A stretch of DNA of 64,000 bases from CAYFNF01 sp964344485 (GTDB lineage Bacteria > Patescibacteriota > Patescibacteriia > UBA9570 > XYC2-FULL-38-9): NCBI GenBank assembly GCA_964344485.1, contig CAYFNF010000006.1, forward strand, positions 34,574 to 98,573. The letters are read 5' to 3'. Made by a program: the position numbers and the translations under genes. This document shows positions 35,114 to 42,905 of the stretch, piece after piece; the first letter of the stretch is position 1; every line of letters begins with the position of its first letter. Below the pieces are notes generated by a model. That model saw only the letters and a list, made by a program, of their open reading frames with translations. It ran no database searches and was not told the DNA's origin.

Positions 35114-35779
35114 TCAACCTGCTTCTTCCGAAGCAGATAGGCACGGATCAGTAGTTCCTGGATGCACTGGATACTCACGCGCGTGATAGTCGCAACGCGG
35201 CTCATAGTATGCACTGCCTCCGACCAGGATCAAGCTGTCGTCTGGTACGATCCGGACGGTCCGAGTTGCTGGATTGAGGAATACCGACTCTCCAAAGCAC
35301 ATCGCACACTGAGCAGTGAGCTCTTCCAGCGCATCAGCGATCTGCAGAAAGTGGTCCGTGACCGGATAGTCTACACCTCGGAAATCTGTGTCCAACCCAG
35401 CAACGACCACCTTGGTTCTGTCATGATCAGCCAGCGCCTCAATCGCACGCGCAGCTCGCATGTCTAGAAAATGAACGTTGTCCACAACAACTAAGCGCAT
35501 ACCAAGCCACGGCGGAGTGAACACAGCTTCAGCAAGTTTCTCTGGGTGTGGGAACGGCTCACAGCCCAGCCGCTGGTCCAGCTGAAGTGTGCGTCCGTTG
35601 TGCGACTGAATCTTAGCTGATCGACCGACTGGCTCTGCCCTGAAGGACCTGATCAAGTAGCCGAAGTCGCCCTGCATGAGCTCAGCCCAGTCAATCAGCG
35701 ATTCGGTCTTACCCGAAAACATCGGGCCAGAGATCACCAGTAGGTCCCACTGAAGGTCCATGGGGTCTGCAGCACACAT
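35114..35779 (-). CDS. tdk: Thymidine kinase (class II), GC-rich
   Basis: Phosphorylates thymidine with ATP. The 221-aa product has the Walker A GPMFSGKTESL, the DNVHFLD Walker B-type motif, the VVVAGLDTDFRG segment and a zinc-ribbon CAMC near residue 155 with a second pair later (one Cys in RCDYH). Codons are G/C-ending, unlike neighbours. ATG 35779 is chosen because GGTGA (35788..35784), an SD core, lies 5 nt before it; ATG 35761 is an alternative. A hairpin of CACTCGC/GCGAGTG followed by TTTTT lies after the stop. Probably acquired horizontally, like three other GC-rich genes here. Confidence 0.9.
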   Translation of the reverse strand: MCAADPMDLQWDLLVISGPMFSGKTESLIDWAELMQGDFGYLIRSFRAEPVGRSAKIQSHNGRTLQLDQRLGCEPFPHPEKLAEAVFTPPWLGMRLVVVDNVHFLDMRAARAIEALADHDRTKVVVAGLDTDFRGVDYPVTDHFLQIADALEELTAQCAMCFGESVFLNPATRTVRIVPDDSLILVGGSAYYEPRCDYHAREYPVHPGTTDPCLSASEEAG

Positions 35780-35839
35780 GGATTTCACCGTGTGAATGAG
35801 GAAGTTGTCAACCGTAGATGAACAATCTCATCGTAACTA

Positions 35840-35900
35840 TTGACAAAGTACTATAATATGCATTAAACTATTAATCAAAGTGAAAGGTCTTCTTTGTCAA
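35840..35900. repeat. Inverted TTGACAAAG / CTTTGTCAA pair between tdk and the TrmB gene
   Basis: Perfect inverted 9-bp arms (35840..35848 and 35892..35900), centres 52 bp apart. Each contains a TTGACA -35 hexamer directed at one of the divergent genes; a TAAACT -10 (35864..35869, 18-nt spacer) fits the plus direction. They may be promoter elements only, or binding sites. Confidence 0.4.
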
Positions 35901-35942
35901 GAATATATTTACATTAATTGATAAACCATAAAAAAGTAAGAA

Positions 35943-36755
35943 ATGCCTAGGAAAAAAAGCAAAACACAGGCAACCGAAATCCTGGAAAAGCTTGGTTTAA
36001 GTGAAAACGAGGCTGTGTTGTATGCTGTTATGCTTCGTTATCCGAAAAGCACAGTTCAAGAGCTGCAAACACGCTCCCCTCTCCCACGTACTATGCTCTA
36101 CTACGTATTGAAGCAACTGATCCAACGCGGCTTAGTCACCGCAGTAAAAGACCAGTGGAAAACAAAGTATATTGCTGAAAATCCTGACAAACTCTATGAC
36201 CTCCTGGCAAAGCAAGAACGAGAGTTTGCTCGAAACGTCACTGCAGTCCGAGAGCTCATTCCTGACTTGAAAGTAAAGTACCGACTCGCAGAGAAACGGC
36301 CAGGTGTTCGTGTATTTGAAGGCATAAACGAATATAAAAAAGCGTTAGAAGATATCATTCTTACAAAACCGGAGGTGGTATACGCATATCCAGACTACTC
36401 TGGTAGTAAGAAACCAGGAGTAGAGGTGCGTGAGACCTATGAAAATAGACGTGTATTGAATAAGATTCAAAAACGCGCTTTACTATTTGATTGCGAACCT
36501 GTAAGAACGCGCCTGCAATCAATTCCGTACAACGACTACACACAGTATCGATTTATCACAGATGCCGTTGAAGCATTCACTGCGGATTTGAAAATCTACG
36601 ATGGCAAAATCCTATACACCACCTATGATGACAGAGAGCCGATTGCCATGCTGATCGAAGACCAATTGCTATATGAGATGCAAACGAATATGTTTAATAC
36701 ATATTGGAATTCTGCAGAAGATGCTACACTATTAACAATTCAAAGTAATAAATGA
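35943..36755 (+). CDS. TrmB-family transcriptional regulator
   Basis: A 270-aa protein with an N-terminal TrmB winged helix (ATEILEKLGLSENEAVLYAVML, LPRTMLYYVLKQLIQRGLVTAV, then a wing) and an effector-like C-terminal domain (VRVFEGINEYKKALEDII, YRFITDAVEAFTADLKIYDGKILY). Same plan as the 8807..9607 product. The stop overlaps the region just before the DNPH1-like ATG, so it heads an operon with that gene, a membrane protein and a C39-like lipoprotein, all with gaps or overlaps of a few nt. Ligand unknown. Confidence 0.87.
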   Translation: MPRKKSKTQATEILEKLGLSENEAVLYAVMLRYPKSTVQELQTRSPLPRTMLYYVLKQLIQRGLVTAVKDQWKTKYIAENPDKLYDLLAKQEREFARNVTAVRELIPDLKVKYRLAEKRPGVRVFEGINEYKKALEDIILTKPEVVYAYPDYSGSKKPGVEVRETYENRRVLNKIQKRALLFDCEPVRTRLQSIPYNDYTQYRFITDAVEAFTADLKIYDGKILYTTYDDREPIAMLIEDQLLYEMQTNMFNTYWNSAEDATLLTIQSNK

Positions 36756-36756
36756 T

Positions 36757-37176
36757 ATGACAATTCTTTTTTCTGCATCAGTACGTGGAGGACGCGCACT
36801 ACAACCGCAGTACGTACAAATCGTGGAGCTACTGCAACAGTACGGAACCGTGCTCTCTGAGGAGATCGCGGATGAGAAGTTCTCGGGTTTTGGAGAAACC
36901 GACCTAACAAAAGAAGAGATTCATGATCGCGAAATCCAGTCTATTGAACAATGCGACGTGATGGTCGCTGATGTCACCACTCCTAGCTTAGGTGTGGGGT
37001 ATCTAATTGCCAACGCATTGCAGCGTGACAAGAAAGTCATCTGCCTATATCAAGGAGAAGATACCTATAAACTCTCAGCAATGATAAAAGGAAGTGATAA
37101 AGTACAAGTACATACGTATATGAACCCTGAGGACCTTAAATCACTATTTGATTCCGAACTACACACCAGTGAATAG
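36757..37176 (+). CDS. DNPH1/Rcl-like nucleoside hydrolase homologue, catalytic Glu missing
   Basis: 139 aa, family of 2'-deoxynucleoside 5'-phosphate N-hydrolases and deoxyribosyltransferases. Family patterns: FSASVRGGRA at the N-terminus and CDVMVADVTTPSLGVGY before the last strands. In the family the latter continues YELGRA, where Glu is the nucleophile; here it reads YLIANAL, so that Glu is lost. It may be inactive, bind nucleotides only, or use another residue. Second gene in the TrmB operon, one base after the regulator's stop. Confidence 0.8.
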   Translation: MTILFSASVRGGRALQPQYVQIVELLQQYGTVLSEEIADEKFSGFGETDLTKEEIHDREIQSIEQCDVMVADVTTPSLGVGYLIANALQRDKKVICLYQGEDTYKLSAMIKGSDKVQVHTYMNPEDLKSLFDSELHTSE

Positions 37177-37978
37177 AATATTCATCATTCAACTGATCGC
37201 ATCATTCATTATTGGAGGTTGCTTCATTGCCGCTCAATCTTATATTGCAGAAAAAGTGAGTGAGAAGACCGCAGGCATTGTTCTAGCATTCCCGTCAACA
37301 ATGGGGCTTGGTTTTTTCTTCCTTGGATGGGTACTCACTCCTGAGGTGGTATCATCGATTGTACCGAGTACTATTCTCTCGCTCGGTCTTGTAACTCTAT
37401 TTCCGACTGTATATTACTTTGCTGCTCGTCTTTTTCGAAAAGTCGCAAGTAAAAAAATGCAAATACTTCTCTCCGTGTTTGTCGGCTTACTGTTTTGGTT
37501 TGTCCAGGCAATCCCTATCGCGTACTATGAAATTAACAATCTTGGAATTGGAATTGCTGCATTTTGCATAGCTGCAACAATGTCGTTCTTACTTATATTC
37601 TTCAGGGAAGCTGACAGACCAAAGCCCCCATCAGTAACCTATACAAAACAACAGCTTGTGGGTCGCGCGGTATTTATTGGTTTCATTATATTCATTATCA
37701 CTCTATTTGGAAAAACACTCGGCCCTTTTTGGGGTGGGATATTTACCATGTTCCCTGCTGCATATATTTCAACATTCATCATACTGCATTGGTACTATAA
37801 CGCTGACGATATTTTATCTTTTATACGTAGAATTCCGATCGGATCGCTCTCCTTTCTCGTTTATACGCTCATGATTATGTATACGTTCCCTGTTCTCGGT
37901 TTTATCGGTGGCACTATTGCTGCATACCTTGCTAGCTTGATTACTTCGTATACACTCGTTAAGATTCAAAGAGCATGA
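37169..37978 (+). CDS. Polytopic membrane protein with internal duplication
   Basis: About 269 aa with eight or more hydrophobic helices. The two halves look related: GIVLAFPSTMGLGFFFLGW in the first and GGIFTMFPAAYISTFIILHW in the second, both F-P-(S/A) motifs in a helix, like the small GlpM/DUF3147-type membrane proteins joined in tandem. That family link is tentative. GTG at 37169 is chosen because it overlaps the previous stop by 8 nt; an upstream TTG is less likely. It overlaps the following lipoprotein start by 4 nt, so they are translationally coupled. Confidence 0.7.
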   Translation: MNRIFIIQLIASFIIGGCFIAAQSYIAEKVSEKTAGIVLAFPSTMGLGFFFLGWVLTPEVVSSIVPSTILSLGLVTLFPTVYYFAARLFRKVASKKMQILLSVFVGLLFWFVQAIPIAYYEINNLGIGIAAFCIAATMSFLLIFFREADRPKPPSVTYTKQQLVGRAVFIGFIIFIITLFGKTLGPFWGGIFTMFPAAYISTFIILHWYYNADDILSFIRRIPIGSLSFLVYTLMIMYTFPVLGFIGGTIAAYLASLITSYTLVKIQRA

Positions 37979-38736
37979 AAAAAACCGTTATCATTTTATT
38001 ATGTGTCCTAGCTATCACTGGTGGTAGTTGTAGAGAAACATCTAAACCGAGTGTAACTTCGAATACCGCTTCATCTGAAGCGAGTGTTGTAAATGAACCT
38101 CTAATCAACGCTGCGCCAGAAGTCCAAGAAGACGCAATAAAGGAAGATACAGAAGAAATTGTTGACAAACCTATTTCAGCTTCAGCACAACTAGATGTGC
38201 CCTTTACTTCCCAAGCACCACATGCAAACTGGGACTTGCCGTATCAAGAGGCGTGTGAAGAAGCCAGTATCCTTATGGCTGCCCGATACTTACAAGCACG
38301 CGATATAGCAGATGCTGAAGATGCAGATAGCGCAATTCTTCAACTAGTGAATTTCGGTACAGAGATCGGCTATCCGATCGATACTACTGCAGCAGAGACT
38401 GCTGACACCCTAGAACAGTTTTACGGATTACAGACTCAATTAATAGAAGACTTCACTATTGATGATATCAAGCAGGCCATTGCTAACGGCAATCCAGTGA
38501 TCATCCCGTTTGCTGGCCGCCAGATCGGAAATCCCTACTACACCTCTCCTGGTCCGCTCTACCACATGATGACCATAATCGGTTATACCGAAAGTACTAT
38601 CATCACTAATGACCCTGGAACAAAACGAGGTGCAGAATACTCATATAGCTACGACACTATCTTAAACGCAGCACATGACTGGAATAACGGTAATGTTGAT
38701 ACTGGAAAAAAAGTAATGATTATTGTTTCAAAGTAA
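37975..38736 (+). CDS. C39-like peptidase-fold lipoprotein
   Basis: 253 aa. Lipoprotein signal with lipobox TGGSC (Cys at about 19), Ser/Glu-rich linker to residue 70, then a papain-like C39_2 domain: LDVPFTSQAPHANWDLPYQEACEEASILMAARYL with the catalytic Cys in EACEEAS, and LYHMMTIIGY with the His, followed by TNDPGTKRGAEYSY, the Asp/Asn motif. It acts outside the membrane, either as a peptidase or a binding domain; substrates are unknown. ATGA overlap with the upstream membrane protein. Last gene of the TrmB-led operon. Confidence 0.83.
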   Translation: MKKTVIILLCVLAITGGSCRETSKPSVTSNTASSEASVVNEPLINAAPEVQEDAIKEDTEEIVDKPISASAQLDVPFTSQAPHANWDLPYQEACEEASILMAARYLQARDIADAEDADSAILQLVNFGTEIGYPIDTTAAETADTLEQFYGLQTQLIEDFTIDDIKQAIANGNPVIIPFAGRQIGNPYYTSPGPLYHMMTIIGYTESTIITNDPGTKRGAEYSYSYDTILNAAHDWNNGNVDTGKKVMIIVSK

Positions 38737-38783
38737 TCTGCCTTCAAGTACTTCCAAGCGCGCTTAGTTCGTGCTTTTTCTAT

Positions 38784-38812
38784 TTGACAAACAAAACAGC
38801 GCACCATATGAT
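38784..38812 (+). promoter_or_regulatory. Promoter of the tandem small membrane proteins
   Basis: TTGACA (38784..38789), 17-nt spacer, TATGAT (38807..38812). A second TATGAT lies immediately before the ATG at 38840. Confidence 0.7.
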
Positions 38813-38839
38813 AAAGAGTAATCATTAATATGATAAAGT

Positions 38840-39175
38840 ATGACAGATCAAACCAAGACCAAAGTCAGCTCCAAAACCAAGATTGCAGTCGCAATCGCGC
38901 TTATTGGAACTGCTGCTATTATTGCGTACGGAACACTACGCATCTATGGCAATTATAAAGTTGGAGGAGGAGAGATCGGTATTGAATTTAAACAAAAAAC
39001 CGGGAAGGACAATAAACAAGAAGATAGCACCAAGCCTGCAGAAGACGTCGCGGATGAATCTAACCAGCCAAGCGACGGTGGAGGAGAAAGTACAAATACC
39101 AACACCAGTAACAGCAACTCATCGACTAATGTTAATTCTGGTGGTGGCGGAACCACGCCCGGCCCATCGGCATAA
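38840..39175 (+). CDS. Small membrane-anchored protein with Ser/Asn/Gly-rich tail (copy 1)
   Basis: 111 aa, unknown function. A basic N-terminus (TKTKVSSKTK), one transmembrane helix (about residues 14-33), then an extracytoplasmic low-complexity tail rich in Asn, Thr, Ser and Gly ending GGGGTTPGPSA. It is a tandem duplicate of the next gene: both have TKTK(V/L)S.(K/R)TK, a Gly/Ile/Ala helix, (N)PAEDA.DES and TTPG near the end. 11 nt separate them, and a strong terminator follows the pair. Confidence 0.7.
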   Translation: MTDQTKTKVSSKTKIAVAIALIGTAAIIAYGTLRIYGNYKVGGGEIGIEFKQKTGKDNKQEDSTKPAEDVADESNQPSDGGGESTNTNTSNSNSSTNVNSGGGGTTPGPSA

Positions 39176-39186
39176 GCTGAATCTAT

Positions 39187-39531
39187 ATGAAAGACACAGC
39201 GACAAAAACCAAGCTTAGTACACGGACCAAGGTTCTGATTGGCCTGGCCATTGCTGGCGGAATCATTGCTGTAGCTGGGTACGGATGGAGAGTGAGTATT
39301 AAGGCTGAGTATACACACCACAATCCAGGCGGAGGCCAAGGAACCGCAGGTGTAGAGTACTCTGGGACCATCGGTGGAAAAAATAACTCCGGAAATCCAG
39401 CTGAGGATGCAAGTGATGAGTCTATTGGAGGGTCTAATACGAGCACAACAAATACTAATTCCTCTACTTCAAATACCAACACTGGCGGATCAAATACTAA
39501 TAGTGGAGGGACTACTCCAGGCACTCAATAA
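39187..39531 (+). CDS. Small membrane-anchored protein with Ser/Asn/Gly-rich tail (copy 2)
   Basis: 114 aa, tandem paralogue of the 38840..39175 product. N-terminal TKTKLSTRTK, a transmembrane helix (about 16-33), a short diverged segment (EYTHHNPGGGQ) and a disordered tail dense in Asn, Thr, Ser and Gly ending SGGTTPGTQ. The tail looks like a surface spacer. Function unknown. Confidence 0.7.
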   Translation: MKDTATKTKLSTRTKVLIGLAIAGGIIAVAGYGWRVSIKAEYTHHNPGGGQGTAGVEYSGTIGGKNNSGNPAEDASDESIGGSNTSTTNTNSSTSNTNTGGSNTNSGGTTPGTQ

Positions 39532-39545
39532 ATGCGTCTATACAA

Positions 39546-39574
39546 AAAAAGCCTGCGGTAAATGCGGGCTTTTT
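39546..39574 (+). terminator. Terminator after the tandem small genes
   Basis: AAAAAGCCTGC (39546..39556) pairs with GCGGGCTTTTT (39564..39574) across a 7-nt loop with one T-G pair. Confidence 0.85.
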
Positions 39575-39653
39575 AATTTGCATTCCGTTTCTCGCAACTT
39601 CACTTTACACTCATATTTGTTATAATTATCTTGAATAATCAATAAGTCACTCT

Positions 39654-39995
39654 ATGGACATACTGAAGCTATTTAATAAGAACTCCTGCGCAATTGACGG
39701 AAAGGATTCTAAACAATGGACCTGGCAGGAGTACTACGAAAAGAGAAAGGAGCTCGAGCAAAACGGGACTCAAGTAGTATTAGTAGACATGATCGATCAG
39801 CCAGTAGAAGGATCAACCCCGATCTCAAATGAGCTATTCAAAGACACGCACACAGAAGGAACGTATTTTGTTCTGTACTGCCATTCTGGCGGCACATCTG
39901 GTTCAATGCAAAAAAAGCTCACTTCCCTATTCCCGCAGTACACATTTATTAATATGACCGGCGGCATCGGTGCATACCATCCACCTCAAGAGTAA
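39654..39995 (+). CDS. Single-domain rhodanese-like protein
   Basis: 113 aa. The active-site loop YCHSGGTSGSM supplies the persulfide-forming Cys, followed by the family ending NMTGGIGAYHP. The start of the domain (VVLVDMIDQPVEGSTPISNELF) matches the usual D.R...E....HI.gA pattern only loosely. No signal peptide, so cytoplasmic sulfur transfer or redox sensing is likely. A TATAAT is visible about 40 nt before the ATG. Next gene 28 nt later. Confidence 0.82.
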   Translation: MDILKLFNKNSCAIDGKDSKQWTWQEYYEKRKELEQNGTQVVLVDMIDQPVEGSTPISNELFKDTHTEGTYFVLYCHSGGTSGSMQKKLTSLFPQYTFINMTGGIGAYHPPQE

Positions 39996-40023
39996 ACGCA
40001 TATATTACAAGTAAATAAAAAAT

Positions 40024-40797
40024 ATGAGCCAGGAAAAGGAGAGTAAAAACAAATCGAGCAAATGGCTAATTATTGCAGTGGTCATTGTCTTGCTTGCTAT
40101 TCTCGTTGGAGTGATCTTTTGGCCAACTGCAGAGACTACGAATACCAATGCAATAGTAAATTCTGCAATACAAAAAACAAATCAAGAAACAAACCAGCCA
40201 CAATCGTTAGAAGACTATGACGGAACAGGGTTAACCATCACGTCAGATGATGGCAAGACTTTTGGACAAGCATACGTAGAATATCTTGAAGATGATGATG
40301 TGCTTCGTGTTTACTACAACGCGATCACCACATATGTGGCAGCACAAAACGGAACGTGTGGCGCGCCTGCTTCTGACGTTGGATGTGGAGACAAGATCCG
40401 ATATGAATACGCACATACCTTAACTTCCAATGCAAAACCAGATCGATACAATGATAGTTCATTCTACCCAGTAGTATGCAACAAAGACCAGTATCCAGAG
40501 ATAATCACAGAATCACCGTTTAACTTCTATGGGGCGAACTCCTGTGACGTTGACTATCAAATCGGAGCTGAAACCGAGACGTTCCTTTCATATGGGCACT
40601 TTGATGTTGAAAGCTTTGCGCACGCAACTGGAACGTTTGAATTAGCTGTGTTTGATTCGTCTGAATCATGGTATGCAGTAGAAAGTGAAGCAAACAGCAA
40701 CCCAAATAGCACTGGAGTCCAATATCATATCAATGTAAATACAGCGATCTCTGAGGGCGCAGAGATCACTTCATTTACTATAACTATTTCAGAATAA
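40024..40797 (+). CDS. Membrane-anchored extracytoplasmic protein, unknown
   Basis: 257 aa. Basic N-terminus, one transmembrane segment (about 14-34), a Thr/Asn/Gln linker (about 37-65) and a folded C-terminal domain with four cysteines (GTCGAPASDVGCG, PVVCNK, NSCDVDY), probably paired outside the cell. Ends in a beta-rich stretch. I recognise no family. It converges with the beta-helix gene, whose stop is the next base. Confidence 0.65.
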   Translation: MSQEKESKNKSSKWLIIAVVIVLLAILVGVIFWPTAETTNTNAIVNSAIQKTNQETNQPQSLEDYDGTGLTITSDDGKTFGQAYVEYLEDDDVLRVYYNAITTYVAAQNGTCGAPASDVGCGDKIRYEYAHTLTSNAKPDRYNDSSFYPVVCNKDQYPEIITESPFNFYGANSCDVDYQIGAETETFLSYGHFDVESFAHATGTFELAVFDSSESWYAVESEANSNPNSTGVQYHINVNTAISEGAEITSFTITISE

Positions 40798-42567
40798 CTA
40801 CTTCTTCGTCTTAAACTTCTTCCAAGAGGTCCACGTGCTGTAATTATACCCTTGGTCGGTTTTTTGGCGTTTTCGAGCACGTAAACGATACCTAGTCTTT
40901 GGTTTTAGCTTTTTCATCACTAAGCGTGACTTGTTCTTTTTTACTCGGTAGGTTTTGTGCTTCTTATACTTCTTCTTCTTTTTATTCCACTTCTGTAGCT
41001 GTACCTGCGTAATTAAAGAATGCTTCTTCCATGTAGCACGTACGCTTTTGCGTTTTCTAAACTTCTTCTTTACAGAAAGATTCTTTATCTTCTTCAGTTG
41101 TGTATTCGTTGTTGTGAACTCAACGGCTTCGGTACACGCGGATGAGTATGTTTGATAGTCCGTGGTATACGACGTATAGATACATGCGTAATACGTAGTA
41201 TCAGCAGATAAATCAAATAGCGTCGTAGTCTCCACACCGGATTCAAGTGAGACCTCCTCGGGATTTGCTAATGACGAATCTGTACTGTAGTTAATAATTA
41301 AATTCGTATATCCCGATGTCGGTAGCTGCCAAGTCAATGACACGCTGGATGTAGTGATATTAGATGCAGCAAACTCGCCCGGCATGTACGGTATGGGACT
41401 CTCATCTGATCCAATATCATAAAGGTCTTTATATGGACGTGGTTCATCGTCAATATCTGTGATAACGGACGTGACCTCTGTACCAGCATTCCGTGCAGGA
41501 GAATCCGCAGTTAAATGAAAGTCCTCCTGACCTGTAGTGGTTGATGTTAGTAACGGATCTGCTTCTTGAGAGTGTGCATCTTGACTAGACGCTGCTTGCC
41601 ACTCAGCAAGTGTGGCGTATTCTATTGGCCCATTACCACTCACTGCAACGAAATCACCACTACCTGGGTAGAATAGATTGTAATCACTATAGACATTATT
41701 ATGGAATTCCGCTGAAAACGTTCCATCACATATTAAGCACTGGCCGTTACTCCCGCCGTAGAAGATGTTGTTCACCAGACTATCTGCACTCGTGTAGGTG
41801 TACATAGATGATGTTTGAACATGCCCTTGGTTGTTGTAGAATGTATTATTAATTACTGCGATTTGATCAAGGCTATCGTTCAAGAATACGCCTGAACCGT
41901 TGCTGAACCCATAGATATTATTATTCTGCACTACAACCCCCGTGGTCTGCTGTAAGTAAATCCCAGCTGTGTCAGTACCTAAGGTTGAATATACAGTATT
42001 ACCGTTGATAAGAATATCTGAGGATGATTGTGTAATATGAATATTCTTGTTGTTGTTATACAGAGTGTTGTTCAAAAGTGAGATGCCCTCCTGCCCATGT
42101 ACAACAATACCTTCTTGCGAAGAACCAACAACAGTACAGTTCTGAATGGTAACGTTATTTGCTTCAACATTTATCCCTCTCCCATTGGGGTCTATATTCT
42201 TCCCATAGATTAAAAAGCCATCAAGTACTACATCGCCACTCCCTCCAATCATGATTGCTGCGCTCGGATTTACCATATCTGCTGCATCTAGTATGGGCTG
42301 GTCTTTACCCTCCCATGCTTGAATAATTACATCAGCGGTCTGATCTCCACTCAAGTAAAGAGCAATATGATCATCAGTCCGAGTTCCAGTCGCATGTATA
42401 GTATCCCCTGCTTGAGCACCAGTCATATTAAGAGACAGGCAAGGTTCTGTCTCAGAACAAGCACCGCCATTCGATCCGTTCGTAAAATCAACGTAGTAAT
42501 CTGCTGCGAGTGCAGGTGATGCTATAAGCATACTAACTGCTAAGAAAGATAAAAAGAGGTAGCGCAT
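40798..42567 (-). CDS. Secreted beta-helix protein with Fn3 and lysine-rich C-terminal domains
   Basis: 589 aa. Signal peptide 1-21 (ending PALA-A). Residues 22-370 form a NosD-like right-handed beta-helix (NNVTIQNCTVVGSSQEGI, NNTLYNNNKN). An Fn3 domain follows (about 395-485: SVSLTWQLPTSGYTNLIINY). The last about 100 residues are a second Fn3-like domain in which most surface positions are Lys/Arg (NLSVKKKFRKRKSVRATWKK, then WNKKKKKYKKHK), ending WKKFKTKK. The same ending is found in the 46530 and 47763 genes. It is probably a surface protein held by its polycationic tail. Confidence 0.82.
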   Translation of the reverse strand: MRYLFLSFLAVSMLIASPALAADYYVDFTNGSNGGACSETEPCLSLNMTGAQAGDTIHATGTRTDDHIALYLSGDQTADVIIQAWEGKDQPILDAADMVNPSAAIMIGGSGDVVLDGFLIYGKNIDPNGRGINVEANNVTIQNCTVVGSSQEGIVVHGQEGISLLNNTLYNNNKNIHITQSSSDILINGNTVYSTLGTDTAGIYLQQTTGVVVQNNNIYGFSNGSGVFLNDSLDQIAVINNTFYNNQGHVQTSSMYTYTSADSLVNNIFYGGSNGQCLICDGTFSAEFHNNVYSDYNLFYPGSGDFVAVSGNGPIEYATLAEWQAASSQDAHSQEADPLLTSTTTGQEDFHLTADSPARNAGTEVTSVITDIDDEPRPYKDLYDIGSDESPIPYMPGEFAASNITTSSVSLTWQLPTSGYTNLIINYSTDSSLANPEEVSLESGVETTTLFDLSADTTYYACIYTSYTTDYQTYSSACTEAVEFTTTNTQLKKIKNLSVKKKFRKRKSVRATWKKHSLITQVQLQKWNKKKKKYKKHKTYRVKKNKSRLVMKKLKPKTRYRLRARKRQKTDQGYNYSTWTSWKKFKTKK

Positions 42568-42629
42568 TGTGTATGGATTATGTATTAATAAAAAAAGTAT
42601 AACATATCAAGCGGCGTTAGTCTACCGTA

Positions 42630-42658
42630 TTGACATTCAGCTTCTCTCATGATACACT
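42630..42658 (+). promoter_or_regulatory. Promoter of the 61-aa lipoprotein gene
   Basis: TTGACA (42630..42635), 17-nt spacer, TACACT (42653..42658). Confidence 0.75.
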
Positions 42659-42680
42659 GAGCCGTCATCCTGTTGTGATT

Positions 42681-42689
42681 GGAGGTGAT
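42681..42689 (+). promoter_or_regulatory. Strong Shine-Dalgarno site
   Basis: GGAGGTGAT complements the 16S rRNA 3' end over nine bases and lies 7 nt before ATG 42697; it decides that start over the in-frame TTG at 42679. It is the best SD in the window. Confidence 0.8.
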
Positions 42690-42696
42690 ACACAAG

Positions 42697-42882
42697 ATGA
42701 AGCTCGGTGGAACCCTCAAGAAGATCGGGTGTGCACTTCTGCTGCTTCTGGCCGCTCTGCTCCTGCTTCTGGCGTGCGGAGGCCTGATCCAGTCGTGCAT
42801 GAACAACTGGGGCAAGGACTGCTACAACTTCGCTGGAGCGTGCTGGAACGACCAGGACTGCTACGACGACTGCTATCGGTAG
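42697..42882 (+). CDS. Small Cys-rich lipoprotein or secreted peptide, GC-rich
   Basis: 61 aa. A very hydrophobic signal (LLLLLAALLLLLAC) ends in a lipobox-like LLAC at residue 27. The mature part of about 35 residues has five further Cys (QSC, KDC, GAC, QDC, DDC) spaced by Asn/Trp/Asp/Tyr, suggesting disulfides. G/C-ending codons, a textbook promoter and the strongest SD in the window mark it as foreign in style and highly expressed. A weak TCGGT/ACCGA hairpin with seven T follows (about 42877..42906). Function unknown; a bacteriocin-like, entericidin-like or adhesive peptide is possible. Confidence 0.72.
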   Translation: MKLGGTLKKIGCALLLLLAALLLLLACGGLIQSCMNNWGKDCYNFAGACWNDQDCYDDCYR

Positions 42883-42905
42883 CGACTGCCCAACACCGAC
42901 TTTTT

